Source: an uncultured Tateyamaria sp. (GTDB lineage: Bacteria; Pseudomonadota; Alphaproteobacteria; Rhodobacterales; Rhodobacteraceae). Taken from it: a DNA stretch of 64,000 nt. Under the pieces are notes generated by a model that worked only from the letters and a program-made list of their open reading frames with translations, searched no databases and was not told the origin of the DNA. Shown here in pieces: positions 7,882 through 17,488 of this stretch (its first letter is position 1; every line of letters starts with the position of its first letter). The stretch is taken from positions 124,001 through 188,000 of the forward strand of contig NZ_CANMBJ010000001.1 in assembly GCF_947496075.1 (NCBI RefSeq), in the 5' to 3' direction. Both the position numbers and the translations under genes were made by a program.

Positions 7882-10065
7882 GTGCGGTTGACCATCAAAC
7901 ACATTGTCACCGCCGTAATTCTTCTGCTGGGAGCGGCCGGATACGCCAACGCACAGGCACAACCTGAGACGCCGACAGATCGACCAGCCCCTGCTGTCCT
8001 TGTTGCAGATGACATTGAAGTGACTCGGGATCGTCGACTGATCGCCCGGGGCAATGTTGAGGCATTCCAAGGCACCACGCGGTTGAGCGCGCAGTCCATC
8101 GAATACAACGGAGACACCGGGGCACTGACCATCACTGGGCCTATCGTAATCGATGATGGCGCGGGCATCGTCATACTGGCCAGCCAGGCAGAACTGAGCG
8201 AAGACCTTCAGAACGGCCTGCTGACGGGCGCAAGGCTTGTGCTGAACGATCAGGTGCAATTGGCATCGGTGCAAATGAACCGCGTTGGCGGGCGGTACAT
8301 CCAGCTCTACAAGACGGCCGTCACGTCCTGCCGTATATGCGAAAATGACACACGCCCACCCCTTTGGCAGATCAGGGCCAAGCGTGTTGTGCATGACCGA
8401 GAAGCGCGCCAGCTTTACTTTGACGGGGCGCAAATCCGGGTACGGAACACGCCAATCATCTACTTGCCGCGTCTTCGCCTTCCGGACCCGACACTTGATC
8501 GGGCATCCGGTTTCCTATTTCCCGAGATACGGTCAAATTCGCGTTTGGGTAACGGGCTCGCAGTTCCCTATTTCATCAAGATTGGCGACCATAGAGACCT
8601 GACCCTGATTCCGTACCTGACAAGCAAGACACGGACACTCGAATTCCGATATCGTCAGGCCTTCGAACGCGGTCGTATCATCGTCCAGGGTGCATATTCT
8701 GACGATGACCTACAGCCCGATGACAAACGCGGATACCTGTTCGCGGCGGGTGAGTTTGCGTTGAATCGCGGCTTCGTGCTCGAATTCGATCTCGAATCCG
8801 TGTCTGACGATGCGTACCTCAATGACTATGGTTTTTTTGGCAAAGACCGCCTCGACAGCACGATCCAGGTAGCCCGCACGCGCAGGGACGAATTTATCCA
8901 ACTCTCTTACGTGAACTTCAAGTCGCTCCGGGATGATGAAGATGATGACCTGTTGCCATCGGATGTTGTTGATGTGCTCTATGAAAGGCGCTTTCACCCA
9001 AGCCTGATCGGGGGTGAGATTCGCTTGTCAGCCGAAGCGCATGGGCACGAGCGTCCCTCAAATGTGAACTTCGATGCCAACGGGGATGGCATCGTGGATG
9101 GGCGTGATGTCTTGCGTTTCAATTTCGAAGCAGAGTGGTTGCGCACATACCAACTGGGTGGGCTACAAGTACAAACCGATTTGGGTATCGCTGGTGACAT
9201 TATCCGGGTGAGCGATGACATAACCTTTGACGAAGATAATGGGTTGGCACCAAAGGTTGGTGTAACTTTGCGCTATCCGCTCGTGCGCCTTGGAAACAAC
9301 GGGGTAAGGCAATTCTTTGAGCCGCTGGTTCAGTTGTCATGGGTCGGCGGCGATGGTCTGAACGTCCCGAATGAGGAAAGCACACGAGTCGAGTTTGACG
9401 AAGGCAACCTGCTGTCGCTCAGCCGCTTTCCGGCACCGGACAGACGGGAACGGGGCTGGGCTGTCGCCTATGGCGGCACTTGGGCGCGGCTTGATCCGAA
9501 CGGATGGTCCGCGACCATCACGGCGGCCCAGGTGCTGCGGGAAAAGGCACAAGCCGATTTCAATGACACCTCCGGGCTTTCCGGCACCGCCTCCGATTTC
9601 CTGCTGGCAGGGAAACTGGAATTCGAAGGTGGTTTTGCCATGTCGGGTCGCACACTGTTTAACGAGAGCTTTGATGTGGCCAAGGCCGAAGTGCGGGGTG
9701 ATTGGAGCAACACTCGTGTGGATGTTGGTGGCAGCTATGTCTGGATCTCGGAAGATACGGACATCGATTTACCTTCCCCTATCGGTGAGGTCACATTTGA
9801 CGGGTCGTACAAGATTGACCGCTTCTGGACGGCAAGTGCGAACTGGCGCTACGATCTTGAGGAAGGGCGCGCCGCGACTGCAGGGGCCGGAATTGCCTAT
9901 TCAAATGAATGCGTACGCGTGGGGTTGTCGATCAATCGCAGCTTCGCGGACTCGACAACTCTTGAGCCCTCGACCAGTCTGGGGTTAACAGTGTCCTTGC
10001 GCGGGTTTTCGGTCAACACCGGGGACCGGGTGGAAACACGATCATGCGGAAAGCGGGCGAAATGA
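7882..10065 (+). CDS. lptD: LPS-assembly outer-membrane protein LptD
   Basis: LptD is the outer-membrane beta-barrel that, with LptE, inserts LPS into the outer leaflet. The protein (727 residues) begins with a signal peptide (about 25 residues, ending ANAQA), then the OstA/LptA-like jellyroll (VLVADDIEVTRDRRLIARGN, about 40-150), then a long barrel. Cysteines occur near the jellyroll-barrel junction (CRIC) and near the C-terminus, as needed for the disulfides of LptD. The start is GTG at 7882, 1 nt after lptG, with a TTG at 7888 as alternative; the long upstream in-frame stretch lies inside lptG and is rejected. It overlaps surA by 4 nt. Confidence 0.93.
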   Translation: MRLTIKHIVTAVILLLGAAGYANAQAQPETPTDRPAPAVLVADDIEVTRDRRLIARGNVEAFQGTTRLSAQSIEYNGDTGALTITGPIVIDDGAGIVILASQAELSEDLQNGLLTGARLVLNDQVQLASVQMNRVGGRYIQLYKTAVTSCRICENDTRPPLWQIRAKRVVHDREARQLYFDGAQIRVRNTPIIYLPRLRLPDPTLDRASGFLFPEIRSNSRLGNGLAVPYFIKIGDHRDLTLIPYLTSKTRTLEFRYRQAFERGRIIVQGAYSDDDLQPDDKRGYLFAAGEFALNRGFVLEFDLESVSDDAYLNDYGFFGKDRLDSTIQVARTRRDEFIQLSYVNFKSLRDDEDDDLLPSDVVDVLYERRFHPSLIGGEIRLSAEAHGHERPSNVNFDANGDGIVDGRDVLRFNFEAEWLRTYQLGGLQVQTDLGIAGDIIRVSDDITFDEDNGLAPKVGVTLRYPLVRLGNNGVRQFFEPLVQLSWVGGDGLNVPNEESTRVEFDEGNLLSLSRFPAPDRRERGWAVAYGGTWARLDPNGWSATITAAQVLREKAQADFNDTSGLSGTASDFLLAGKLEFEGGFAMSGRTLFNESFDVAKAEVRGDWSNTRVDVGGSYVWISEDTDIDLPSPIGEVTFDGSYKIDRFWTASANWRYDLEEGRAATAGAGIAYSNECVRVGLSINRSFADSTTLEPSTSLGLTVSLRGFSVNTGDRVETRSCGKRAK

Positions 10066-11291
10066 GCGGTAAGAGAATTCGGCAATCGGTGATTGCGGCA
10101 TGTGCCTTGGCACTTTGCACAGTTCAGGTATCTGCACAGAACCTATTTGCCCCTGTGGCGGAGGTGGACCAGCGCGTCATCTCGGAATTTGAAGTGCAAC
10201 AGCGGCAGCGCTTTCTAAGGATATTGGGCGCCAGTGGTAGCAGCCGGACGGAAGTCATCGAAGAACTGATCCGGGACCGCCTCCGCGAGACTGAAACGCG
10301 TCAGGCTGGCATCGTTTTGTCCTCGGAAGAGCTGGCACAGGGGCTAAGCGACTTCGCAGCACGCGCTGAGCTTTCGACCGAGGAATTTGTTCAAGGTCTC
10401 GCCAGCGAAGGCATCGCGGAAGAAACATTCCGCGACTTCGTGAACGTGTCTCTGGTGTGGCGCGACTACATCCGCGCCCGCTACGGCAACCGGGTACAGA
10501 TCGATGACCGCGAAATTGATCGCGCTGTTGCCAGTGCGCGCGGCAATTCCGGCATTGAGGTTCTGGTGTCCGAGATCATCATTCCCGCCCCGCCAGCAGA
10601 GGCAGAGCGGGTACTGGAACAAGCGGAAATCATTGCGCAAACCACGTCGGAAGCCGAGTTTTCCAACTTTGCGCGCCGCGTCTCCGCAACGGCTTCGCGC
10701 GGTGCCGGGGGCCGTTTGCCCTGGACCCCAATCAGTGATTTGCCACCTGTGTTACGTCCCCTGCTCTTGGCGCTTGGCCCGGGCCAGGTCACGGCTCCGC
10801 TTCAGATTCCGAACGCGGTGGCGCTTTTCCAACTGCGTGACATCCGTGAAACTGAAGCGCCTCAACAAACGTTTTCGTCCATTGAATACGCGGCATATTA
10901 CATCAATGGCGGTCGCACGCCGGAAGGTTTGTCACGGGCCCGTGCCATTTCCGCAAGTGTGGATCGCTGCGATGACCTATATGGCATAGCGCAGGGCCAG
11001 CCTGAGAATGTGCTGGATCGCGGCAGCCTGCCGCCCGAAGAGATCCCGGATGACATCGCGATCGAGCTGTCAAAACTCGATCCGGGCGAAGTGTCGACTG
11101 CATTGACCCGCGCCGGGGGCAATACATTGGTGTTCCTGATGCTCTGTGGCCGCACACCGGCGTTGGAGGAAGATCAGGAAATTGACCGTAATGCGATCGC
11201 CAACCAGTTGCGAAATCAGCGCCTGAACGCATTTGCCGAAACGCTGCTGGCAGACCTGCGTGCGGAAGCCGACATACGCATCCTCGAATGA
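10062..11291 (+). CDS. surA: Periplasmic chaperone / peptidyl-prolyl isomerase SurA
   Basis: SurA escorts unfolded outer-membrane proteins, notably LptD, through the periplasm. The 409-residue protein has a signal peptide (MSGKRIRQSVIAACALALCT, cleaved near VSAQ), a SurA N-domain (about 30-150), a parvulin-type domain (about 155-275) and a C-terminal segment that completes the chaperone core. The start at 10062 overlaps the lptD stop (ATGA); an in-frame ATG at 10044 would add six residues before the signal peptide. Its position right after lptD matches the enterobacterial lptD-surA-pdxA-rsmA order. Confidence 0.9.
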   Translation: MSGKRIRQSVIAACALALCTVQVSAQNLFAPVAEVDQRVISEFEVQQRQRFLRILGASGSSRTEVIEELIRDRLRETETRQAGIVLSSEELAQGLSDFAARAELSTEEFVQGLASEGIAEETFRDFVNVSLVWRDYIRARYGNRVQIDDREIDRAVASARGNSGIEVLVSEIIIPAPPAEAERVLEQAEIIAQTTSEAEFSNFARRVSATASRGAGGRLPWTPISDLPPVLRPLLLALGPGQVTAPLQIPNAVALFQLRDIRETEAPQQTFSSIEYAAYYINGGRTPEGLSRARAISASVDRCDDLYGIAQGQPENVLDRGSLPPEEIPDDIAIELSKLDPGEVSTALTRAGGNTLVFLMLCGRTPALEEDQEIDRNAIANQLRNQRLNAFAETLLADLRAEADIRILE

Positions 11292-12250
11292 CCACAGCTC
11301 CGGTCGCCATCTGCTGTGGCGAGCCCGCGGGTGTCGGCCCTGAAATTGCGGCCAAAGCATGGGCCGCTCTCCGGCATGATGTGCCCATGATATGGATCGG
11401 TGACCCTCGTCACCTGCCCGGCGACACACAGTGGACCGAAGTTGCGGAATGCGCTGACGCTGTAAGTACTAAGGCGCTTCCTGTCTTGCGTCACGATTTC
11501 CCGGCCAGCGCGACACCGGGTCACCCAAATATGGAAAACGCGCAGGGTGTCATCGACGTGATCGCGCGGGGGGTAGATCTGGTAATAAGCGGCGAGGCAT
11601 CTGCGTTGTGCACGGCCCCCATCCACAAGAAAGTTCTGATGGACGGCGCGGGTTTCGCATACCCGGGCCACACCGAGTACTTGGCCGCTCTGACACAAGC
11701 ACCACGCCCCGTGATGATGTTGGCATCAGACGCGTTGCGCGTTGTCCCGACAACGATCCACATCGCCCTCGAAGATGTGCGCACAACTCTGACGCCAGAC
11801 CTGTTGCGCGAGACAATCATGATCACCGCACAATCACTCCGGGATCAATTTCACATCCTTGAGCCGCGCATAGCAGTCGCTGGTCTCAACCCCCACGCAG
11901 GCGAAGGGGGGGCCATGGGTACTCAGGAAGTGGAGTGGATCACGGCACTGGTTGCCGATATGGCAGCGGATGGTATCAATGTCACCGGCCCATGGCCTGC
12001 CGATACAATGTTTCATGCCGTAGCGCGTCGCCGCTATGACGCTGCCGTATGCATGTACCATGATCAGGCCCTGATCCCAATCAAGACATTGGACTTTGAT
12101 CGCGGCGTCAACGTAACGCTGGGCCTGCCCATCATCCGGACCTCGCCAGACCACGGCACCGCCTTTGACATTGCAGGACGCGATATGGCCAATCCCACCA
12201 GCATGATCGAAGCAATCAAGCTGGCGTATCAAATGGCAAGTGGCACATGA
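11288..12250 (+). CDS. pdxA: 4-hydroxythreonine-4-phosphate dehydrogenase
   Basis: PdxA oxidises 4-phosphohydroxy-L-threonine in the DXP-dependent pyridoxal phosphate pathway. The 320-residue protein has the conserved [10 protein letters not shown] opening, the metal-binding histidines (PGHTEYLA, and [11 protein letters not shown] near residue 257) and the terminal GTAFDIAGR motif. Start and stop codons overlap surA and rsmA by 4 nt each, so it sits inside the outer-membrane assembly operon as in enterobacteria. Its substrate for ring closure partner PdxJ is not encoded here. Confidence 0.95.
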   Translation: MTTAPVAICCGEPAGVGPEIAAKAWAALRHDVPMIWIGDPRHLPGDTQWTEVAECADAVSTKALPVLRHDFPASATPGHPNMENAQGVIDVIARGVDLVISGEASALCTAPIHKKVLMDGAGFAYPGHTEYLAALTQAPRPVMMLASDALRVVPTTIHIALEDVRTTLTPDLLRETIMITAQSLRDQFHILEPRIAVAGLNPHAGEGGAMGTQEVEWITALVADMAADGINVTGPWPADTMFHAVARRRYDAAVCMYHDQALIPIKTLDFDRGVNVTLGLPIIRTSPDHGTAFDIAGRDMANPTSMIEAIKLAYQMASGT

Positions 12251-13089
12251 GTGCCATTGATGATCTGCCGCCCTTGCGCGATGTGATCGCGACCCATGGG
12301 CTGAGCGCGCGCAAGTCGCTTGGGCAGAATTTTCTTCTGGACCTGAACCTGACAGCCAAGATCGCGCGGCAAGCCGGAGACTTGAGCGGGTCTGACGTAC
12401 TCGAGATCGGCCCTGGCCCCGGCGGTCTGACCCGAGGTTTGTTGTGCGAGGGCGCACGCAAGGTTCTTGCCATTGAAAAGGACGCGCGCTGCCTGCCCGC
12501 CCTCGCCGAAATCGCTGACCGCTATCCCGGTCAGTTGCAGGTCATCGAAGGTGACGCGCTGGATATCGATCCGCTTGAACATCTGACGCCACCGATCAGG
12601 GTGGCTGCCAACCTGCCCTATAACGTCGGCACCGAACTTTTGGTTCGCTGGCTCACGCCCCCTACCTGGCCACCCTTCTGGCAGTCTTTGACGCTAATGT
12701 TCCAGCGCGAAGTCGCGGAGCGTATCGTCGCGCAGCCCGGATCGAAGGCATATGGCCGCTTGGCCGTCCTGGCGCAGTGGCGGTCTGATGTCCGGATCGT
12801 CCTGTCGCTGCCACCGGAGGCATTTACGCCACCCCCCAAAGTATCCAGCGCAGTTGTCCACCTGACTGCCCTGCCTGCGCCAAGGTTCGACGCGGACGCC
12901 GCTGTCCTGAGCCGCGTCGTCGCCGCCGCCTTCAACCAAAGACGCAAGATGCTGCGCGCTGCTTTGAAGGGCACGGCGCCCGACATCGAAGATCGGTTGC
13001 TTGCTGCGGGCATCAAGCCAACGGATCGGGCGGAACAAGTGCCACTTGAAGGTTTCTGCGCCCTTGCACGTGAAGTGGCCAAGGGCTGA
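12247..13089 (+). CDS. rsmA: 16S rRNA dimethyladenosine transferase
   Basis: RsmA (KsgA) dimethylates two adjacent adenosines in helix 45 of 16S rRNA, a late step of small-subunit assembly. The protein (280 residues) has the family opening [14 protein letters not shown] motif [12 protein letters not shown], the acidic motif IEKDARCL and the catalytic motif NLPYN (about residue 120). The C-terminal helical domain ends normally. It overlaps pdxA by 4 nt and is the last gene of the operon, followed at once by a strong hairpin. Confidence 0.96.
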   Translation: MSAIDDLPPLRDVIATHGLSARKSLGQNFLLDLNLTAKIARQAGDLSGSDVLEIGPGPGGLTRGLLCEGARKVLAIEKDARCLPALAEIADRYPGQLQVIEGDALDIDPLEHLTPPIRVAANLPYNVGTELLVRWLTPPTWPPFWQSLTLMFQREVAERIVAQPGSKAYGRLAVLAQWRSDVRIVLSLPPEAFTPPPKVSSAVVHLTALPAPRFDADAAVLSRVVAAAFNQRRKMLRAALKGTAPDIEDRLLAAGIKPTDRAEQVPLEGFCALAREVAKG

Positions 13090-13124
13090 AACGAAAAAGG
13101 CGCGCCGCCGGCGCGCCTCGTTTC
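13088..13124. terminator. Bidirectional terminator between rsmA and the DUF4167 gene
   Basis: A perfect 9-bp GC stem (13098-13106 with 13110-13118, 3-nt loop) is flanked by a further inverted pair GAAACGA / TCGTTTC, with a run of five A on the left and T-rich sequence on the right. It sits between two convergent genes and can stop transcription from both sides. Confidence 0.85.
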
Positions 13125-13140
13125 AAATTGGAAGCACAGC

Positions 13141-13698
13141 TTACTCTGCCGCTTCAGGTGCTGGCCCATCCGCATCGGGTTGCGGCGCTTCAGGCTGCTC
13201 GGCAACCGGTTCGGCCTTGGGCTTGCGCGAGCGGCTGCGCGTTGATTTCGGCTTGGGCTTGGGTTGGCTTTCCGGTGTTTCGACCAACCCGGTTTCTCCC
13301 GCAGGTTCGACAATGTCGGGCTGCGGGGCCTGCGCAGGATCGGCACTCGCTTCCTGCTCTTGCCGAGAGGAGCGTTCACGATCACGCTCTGCCTGACGCT
13401 CGCGGTTCTGGCGCTCCTGCTCTTCACGGCGCGCCTCAATCTCGCGTTGGGCTTCGGCCAGCATCCGCAGATAGTGCTCTGCATGCTGCTGAAAGTTCTC
13501 AGTCGCGACGCGGTCACCAGACAGCTGTGCGTCGCGCGCCAACTGGTTGTACTTGTCAATGATCTGTTGCGGCGTGCCGCGGACCTTGCCCTCCGGGCCG
13601 GAACTGTCGAACACGCGGTTGACGACGTTGCCGCCACCCCCACCGGAATTGCGGTTGCGGTTGTTCTTGGACCGGGACCGTGATCTCGAAGACTTCAT
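13141..13698 (-). CDS. DUF4167 domain protein
   Basis: The 185-residue product starts MKSSRSRSRSKNNRNRNSGG, the arginine/serine/asparagine-rich opening of the alphaproteobacterial DUF4167 family. A short conserved region follows (NRVFDSSGPEGKVRGTP to LAEAQREIEAR, about 22-90), then a low-complexity charged tail rich in Glu, Arg, Pro and Lys. The conserved part suggests nucleic-acid or ribosome binding, but this is inference. The ATG at 13698 is chosen because the family begins there; an in-frame extension upstream is not conserved. prmC and prfA lie upstream on the same strand, 203 nt away. Confidence 0.85.
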   Translation of the reverse strand: MKSSRSRSRSKNNRNRNSGGGGGNVVNRVFDSSGPEGKVRGTPQQIIDKYNQLARDAQLSGDRVATENFQQHAEHYLRMLAEAQREIEARREEQERQNRERQAERDRERSSRQEQEASADPAQAPQPDIVEPAGETGLVETPESQPKPKPKSTRSRSRKPKAEPVAEQPEAPQPDADGPAPEAAE

Positions 13699-13901
13699 GG
13701 ATATATATGGCTCTCTGGCATAACTCTTTGTGATCGCCCGTGCCGCATCATCTTGGTTGCGTGTCACAGTCTCTTGGCGATCTTGTGGATGGGACGCTGT
13801 TGCAAGGCAGAAGCCGGTGCATCTGCGTCTGATAAATGAATAAGCACGGACATGGCCCGCCGACAAGGGTTAAAGCCAAATTTTCGCTATTTTTGATCGT
13901 T

Positions 13902-14738
13902 TCATGCTGGATTCCGCGCAAGAATGACACGGTCGCGTCCATCCAGGTCTGGCAACACGTCCACGGTACCCCACCCGCTCCGTTCAAAAATGGTGCGCAC
14001 TTCAGCGCCCTGTTGCCAACCAATCTCGCACAGAACACGGCCATTGGCCGTCAGATAGCTACCTGCTTGGTCTGCAATCGTTCGATAGGCCGACAGCCCG
14101 TCGCCCTCATCGGTGAGTGCCATGCGCGGTTCGTGCTCGCGCAACTCGGGCGACACCTCCTCCATCTCGAAAGCAGAAAGATAAGGAGGATTCGCCACAA
14201 TTAGGTCAAAACGACCATCGACGGGATCGAACCAATCCCCCTGCTTGATCTGCACGCGTGACGCGACCTCGTGTAGCGCAACATTTGCAGACGCCTGCAA
14301 ACATGCCGCTTCAGACAGATCGACCCCCACCCCGATGGCATCCTCGCGTTCCGCCAGCAACGTCACCAGCAAACAGCCTGACCCGGTGCCAAGATCCAAA
14401 ACACGTTCGAAGTCTTCGCTCAATGCCGCTTCGACCAGCGTTTCGGTTTCAGGCCGAGGATCCAACACATCGGCACTGATCTTGAAACGGCGGCCATAAA
14501 ATTCGCGCTCACCTATCAGGTGGCTGACAGGCACCCGCACTGCGCGCAAGGCAATCAGATGGTCATAGCGGTCCGCTATGTCAGGCGCGATGTCCTCTGG
14601 GGCAATGAGTGTGATGCGGGCGGCATCGACTTGCGCCGCATGCGCCAGCAGCACACGCGCATCCCGCGCAGGATCCGGCACACCCGCCGCGCGCAGCCGC
14701 GCCGTGGCGGCCACCATGGCTTCGGCGGCGGTGGTCAC
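13902..14738 (-). CDS. prmC: Peptide chain release factor N5-glutamine methyltransferase
   Basis: PrmC methylates the glutamine of the GGQ motif in release factors. The 278-residue protein has an N-terminal helical domain, the SAM-binding motif [14 protein letters not shown] and the catalytic NPPY motif (VANPPYLS). The start is GTG at 14738, which overlaps the prfA stop (GTGA), so the enzyme is made together with its substrate protein. The last residues end 203 nt before the DUF4167 start. Confidence 0.95.
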   Translation of the reverse strand: MTTAAEAMVAATARLRAAGVPDPARDARVLLAHAAQVDAARITLIAPEDIAPDIADRYDHLIALRAVRVPVSHLIGEREFYGRRFKISADVLDPRPETETLVEAALSEDFERVLDLGTGSGCLLVTLLAEREDAIGVGVDLSEAACLQASANVALHEVASRVQIKQGDWFDPVDGRFDLIVANPPYLSAFEMEEVSPELREHEPRMALTDEGDGLSAYRTIADQAGSYLTANGRVLCEIGWQQGAEVRTIFERSGWGTVDVLPDLDGRDRVILARNPA

Positions 14739-15784
14739 GTGCCCATCTCGGCCATCAGACGGGCCTGTGAGTCTGCGGTAAGTGCGTCAATCACCTCGTC
14801 CAGATCACCCTGCATCACTTGGTCCAGCTTGTAGAGCGTCAGGTTGATCCGGTGATCAGTCATGCGCCCTTGCGGAAAGTTGTAGGTGCGAATGCGCTCG
14901 GACCGGTCTCCCGATCCAACTTGCGCGGCTCGGTCAGCCGAGCGTTCGCTGTCTACCCGCGACCGCTCCAGATCATAGAGCCGCGCCCGCAAAACCTGCA
15001 TGGCCTTGTCGCGATTGCGGTGCTGCGATTTCTCGGAACTGGTCACGACAATACCTGTGGGCAAGTGCGTGATGCGCACAGCACTGTCGGTCGTGTTCAC
15101 GTGTTGCCCGCCCGCCCCGGAGGATCGCATGGTATCAATTCGAATATCTTGCGACGCAATTTCGATATCGACGTCCTCAGCCTCTGGCAGAACCGCAACG
15201 GTCGCAGCCGAAGTATGGATGCGCCCTCCGCTTTCGGTCGTTGGCACACGCTGTACCCGGTGCACCCCGCTTTCATACTTCATTCGGGCAAAGACATTGT
15301 CGCCGGTGATGTGGGCCACAACCTCTTTGATGCCGCCAAGTTCGGTGGCCTGCTCTTCGACAATGTCGATCTTCCAGCCCCGCGCCTCGGCATAGCGCTG
15401 GTACATGCGCAAGAGGTCTCCCGCAAAAAGCGCGGCCTCGTCTCCTCCGGTGCCCGGACGGATTTCCAGCATGGCAGGCCGCGCGTCCGCTGCATCCTTT
15501 GGGAGCAGCGCAAGTTGCAAAGCGGCCTCCGCATCCGGCAACGCCGCCTTGAGCCGCGGCAGCTCTTCTTCGGCCAGTTCAGCCATGTCCGGGTCGGACA
15601 GCATCAGCTCGGCCTCTTCCATGTCCGTCACGATCTGCTGATAGGCTTCGATCTGATCAACAACGGGTTTGAGGTCGGAATATTCCTTGGCCAATGCCGC
15701 GATGTCGCCGGACCCATCGGCCATAGCGGCTTCAAGATACTGAAAGCGCTGAGTGATCTGGATAAGGCGGTCTTGGGGGATCAT
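14735..15784 (-). CDS. prfA: Peptide chain release factor 1
   Basis: RF1 ends translation at UAA and UAG. The product (349 residues from the ATG) carries the GGQ motif in [14 protein letters not shown] and the codon-recognition tripeptide region PTTESGG / PXT-type segment (VPTTE). The ATG at 15784 gives the usual family start [14 protein letters not shown]; a TTG six codons upstream is possible. Neither has an obvious Shine-Dalgarno site. It is cotranscribed with prmC by a 4-nt overlap. Confidence 0.95.
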   Translation of the reverse strand: MIPQDRLIQITQRFQYLEAAMADGSGDIAALAKEYSDLKPVVDQIEAYQQIVTDMEEAELMLSDPDMAELAEEELPRLKAALPDAEAALQLALLPKDAADARPAMLEIRPGTGGDEAALFAGDLLRMYQRYAEARGWKIDIVEEQATELGGIKEVVAHITGDNVFARMKYESGVHRVQRVPTTESGGRIHTSAATVAVLPEAEDVDIEIASQDIRIDTMRSSGAGGQHVNTTDSAVRITHLPTGIVVTSSEKSQHRNRDKAMQVLRARLYDLERSRVDSERSADRAAQVGSGDRSERIRTYNFPQGRMTDHRINLTLYKLDQVMQGDLDEVIDALTADSQARLMAEMGT

Positions 15785-15846
15785 AACGTCGGTTTGATCC
15801 AAGGCAGGGTATTGGTCAAGGGGCCGGGTGTGCTATATTGCCCAAG

Positions 15847-16137
15847 ATGATGCGCAACGCCTTGATATTCTTGCTCATGGCCAGCCCGACGTTGGCGGAT
15901 GTCACCTCACCCTCTGGCAAGACGGTTGAGTGTTATTGCACCGACAAATCCGGCGCCCGAGTCGAGTTAGGTCAAACCATCTGTCTTCAGGTGGATGGGC
16001 GTATGTTCATGGCGCAATGCCAGATGTCTCTGAATTCGCCCATGTGGCGTGAAGTTCAAGAAGGGTGCCTCAGCTCATCCCTCTTGGGCGGCAGCCAGCA
16101 ACCGCTCCAATCGTTCCCTGTTGACGCCAAAATCTGA
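15847..16137 (+). CDS. Small secreted cysteine-containing protein of unknown function
   Basis: A 96-residue protein with a clear signal peptide (MMRNALIFLLMASPTLA, cleavage near ADV). The mature part is about 79 residues, with cysteines in ECYCTDKSGARVELGQTIC, AQCQM and EGC, an even spread that suggests disulfide bonds in the periplasm. I recall similar short unnamed proteins in Roseobacter genomes. Its 3' end overlaps the convergent DUF1499 gene by 63 nt. The gene is divergent from prfA with 62 nt between starts. No function can be assigned. Confidence 0.7.
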   Translation: MMRNALIFLLMASPTLADVTSPSGKTVECYCTDKSGARVELGQTICLQVDGRMFMAQCQMSLNSPMWREVQEGCLSSSLLGGSQQPLQSFPVDAKI

Positions 16138-16491
16138 ACGGCCAAACCTCAGTCTGGCGTGCATCTTTAGTAGGCCGTCGCTGTATTCAACCGTCGTATA
16201 GTCGGGAAAACCAATCCATTTGGACCGAGTCACATACGTCACGCGTCCTTCATCGACAGAGCCGGCGACAACTTGGGTGCGAGACAGAGCGCGCGCGGCA
16301 GCATCAACGCGTGCGAAAGCCATATCGTCCGCCTCTACAACGCGGATTGCACCGCCCACCATGTTCTGACTGTTCGTCTCGGCAATGAGCACATGCCACC
16401 GCGCAGGATCGGTCGGTGCCAGGCGTACGAAAGCAAGTAACCCCACCAAAACAATACAAATTAAAACAGTGGCATACATTGCGAACTTCAT
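16075..16491 (-). CDS. DUF1499 family protein
   Basis: The 138-residue protein has one N-terminal membrane helix (about 5-23) and a DUF1499 domain, recognised from YVTRSKWIGFPDYTTVEY and the end motif RLRFGRSDFGVNRERLE. The domain probably lies in the periplasm. The family has no defined activity. It lies 49 nt downstream of the guanidinobutyrase-like gene on the same strand and could be the last gene of that unit. Its 3' end overlaps a convergent gene. Confidence 0.8.
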   Translation of the reverse strand: MKFAMYATVLICIVLVGLLAFVRLAPTDPARWHVLIAETNSQNMVGGAIRVVEADDMAFARVDAAARALSRTQVVAGSVDEGRVTYVTRSKWIGFPDYTTVEYSDGLLKMHARLRFGRSDFGVNRERLERLLAAAQEG

Positions 16492-16540
16492 TTCACTTCT
16501 TCAATTCCGCCTGATGGGTCCCAGTCGGGATGTTTCCAGC

Positions 16541-17488
16541 TCAACGGTAGGTAACACCCGGAAGAACACACAACAGTTCGTACAGAATATTGGCCCCAGT
16601 CAGGGCAGTGTTGCCTGAGGTATCGTAGGGTGGCGAAACTTCGACAAGATCACAGCCCACAATGTTCAGACCCTTGAACGCCCGTATCAGCTGCAGTGCC
16701 TGCGGAGTCGTCAACCCACCAATCTCCGGTGTGCCCGTACCCGGAGCAAAAGCTGGATCAAGGCTGTCTATGTCATAGGTGACATAGGTTGGTACGCTGC
16801 CGATATCACGCCTGATCTCCGCGCCCAATTGACCCAGATCGCGCCCCCACAGCTCATGCGCAGGAAACTGTTGGAACCCCCACCCCTGCGCTTCGGTAAA
16901 ATCCTCGGCCGTATATCCGGTACCGCGCAAACCAACCTGATAAACCTTTGACGGTTGGATCAGCTCTTCTTCATAAGCGCGCCGAAAGACGGTTCCATGC
17001 GTTTCCCGCTCACCGAACATTTCGTCGTTCACATCCGCATGGGCATCCACGTGGACCAGCGCGACAGGCCCATGCCGTTTGGCAATTGCCCGAAGAATCG
17101 GGAGTGTGATCGAATGATCGCCACCGATGGCCATCGGAGTCGCGTCATAGTTCAGGATCGCCTCATAACTCTCTGCAATAATGCGCAAACTGTCAGCGAG
17201 CGAGAAAGTATTGATTGCCAAATCACCAATATCTGCAACATGCAGATTGTCAAAGGGCGCCGCCCCGGTTTGCAGATTGTAAGGGCGGATCATCGCAGAT
17301 TCTGATCGGACCTGCTTGGGACCAAACCGCGTGCCCGACCGCCAGGAGGTGCCAATGTCCATCGGCACGCCCAGAACAGCCACGTCCAGCTTGTGCAATT
17401 CATTCGAGAACGGCAGACGCATGAATGTGTTGGGACCCGAGAACCGAGCCAGGTCATTGCCGCTGAGCGGTTGATTCTTAGGCGCCAC
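16541..17488 (-). CDS. Ureohydrolase, guanidinobutyrase-like
   Basis: The 315-residue protein belongs to the arginase/agmatinase fold. The binuclear manganese ligands are intact in GGDH (about 122-125), DAHAD (about 148-152) and the late DIDSLDPAFAPGTGTP. Substrate-side features differ from agmatinase: THGTVFRRAYEE and LVEVSPPYDTSGNTAL match, from memory, guanidinobutyrase GbuA (4-guanidinobutyrate to GABA and urea). The start is GTG at 17488, 7-8 nt after a GGAGG site, overlapping the upstream agmatinase gene by 11 nt. Close alternatives are guanidinopropionase or a second agmatinase. Confidence 0.8.
   Translation of the reverse strand: MAPKNQPLSGNDLARFSGPNTFMRLPFSNELHKLDVAVLGVPMDIGTSWRSGTRFGPKQVRSESAMIRPYNLQTGAAPFDNLHVADIGDLAINTFSLADSLRIIAESYEAILNYDATPMAIGGDHSITLPILRAIAKRHGPVALVHVDAHADVNDEMFGERETHGTVFRRAYEEELIQPSKVYQVGLRGTGYTAEDFTEAQGWGFQQFPAHELWGRDLGQLGAEIRRDIGSVPTYVTYDIDSLDPAFAPGTGTPEIGGLTTPQALQLIRAFKGLNIVGCDLVEVSPPYDTSGNTALTGANILYELLCVLPGVTYR

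Noticed and set aside
13699-13866. N-terminal extension of the DUF4167 protein
   Set aside because: The extra 56 residues are not like the family and contain several cysteines and odd residues; the conserved start MKSSRSRSRSK is at 13698.
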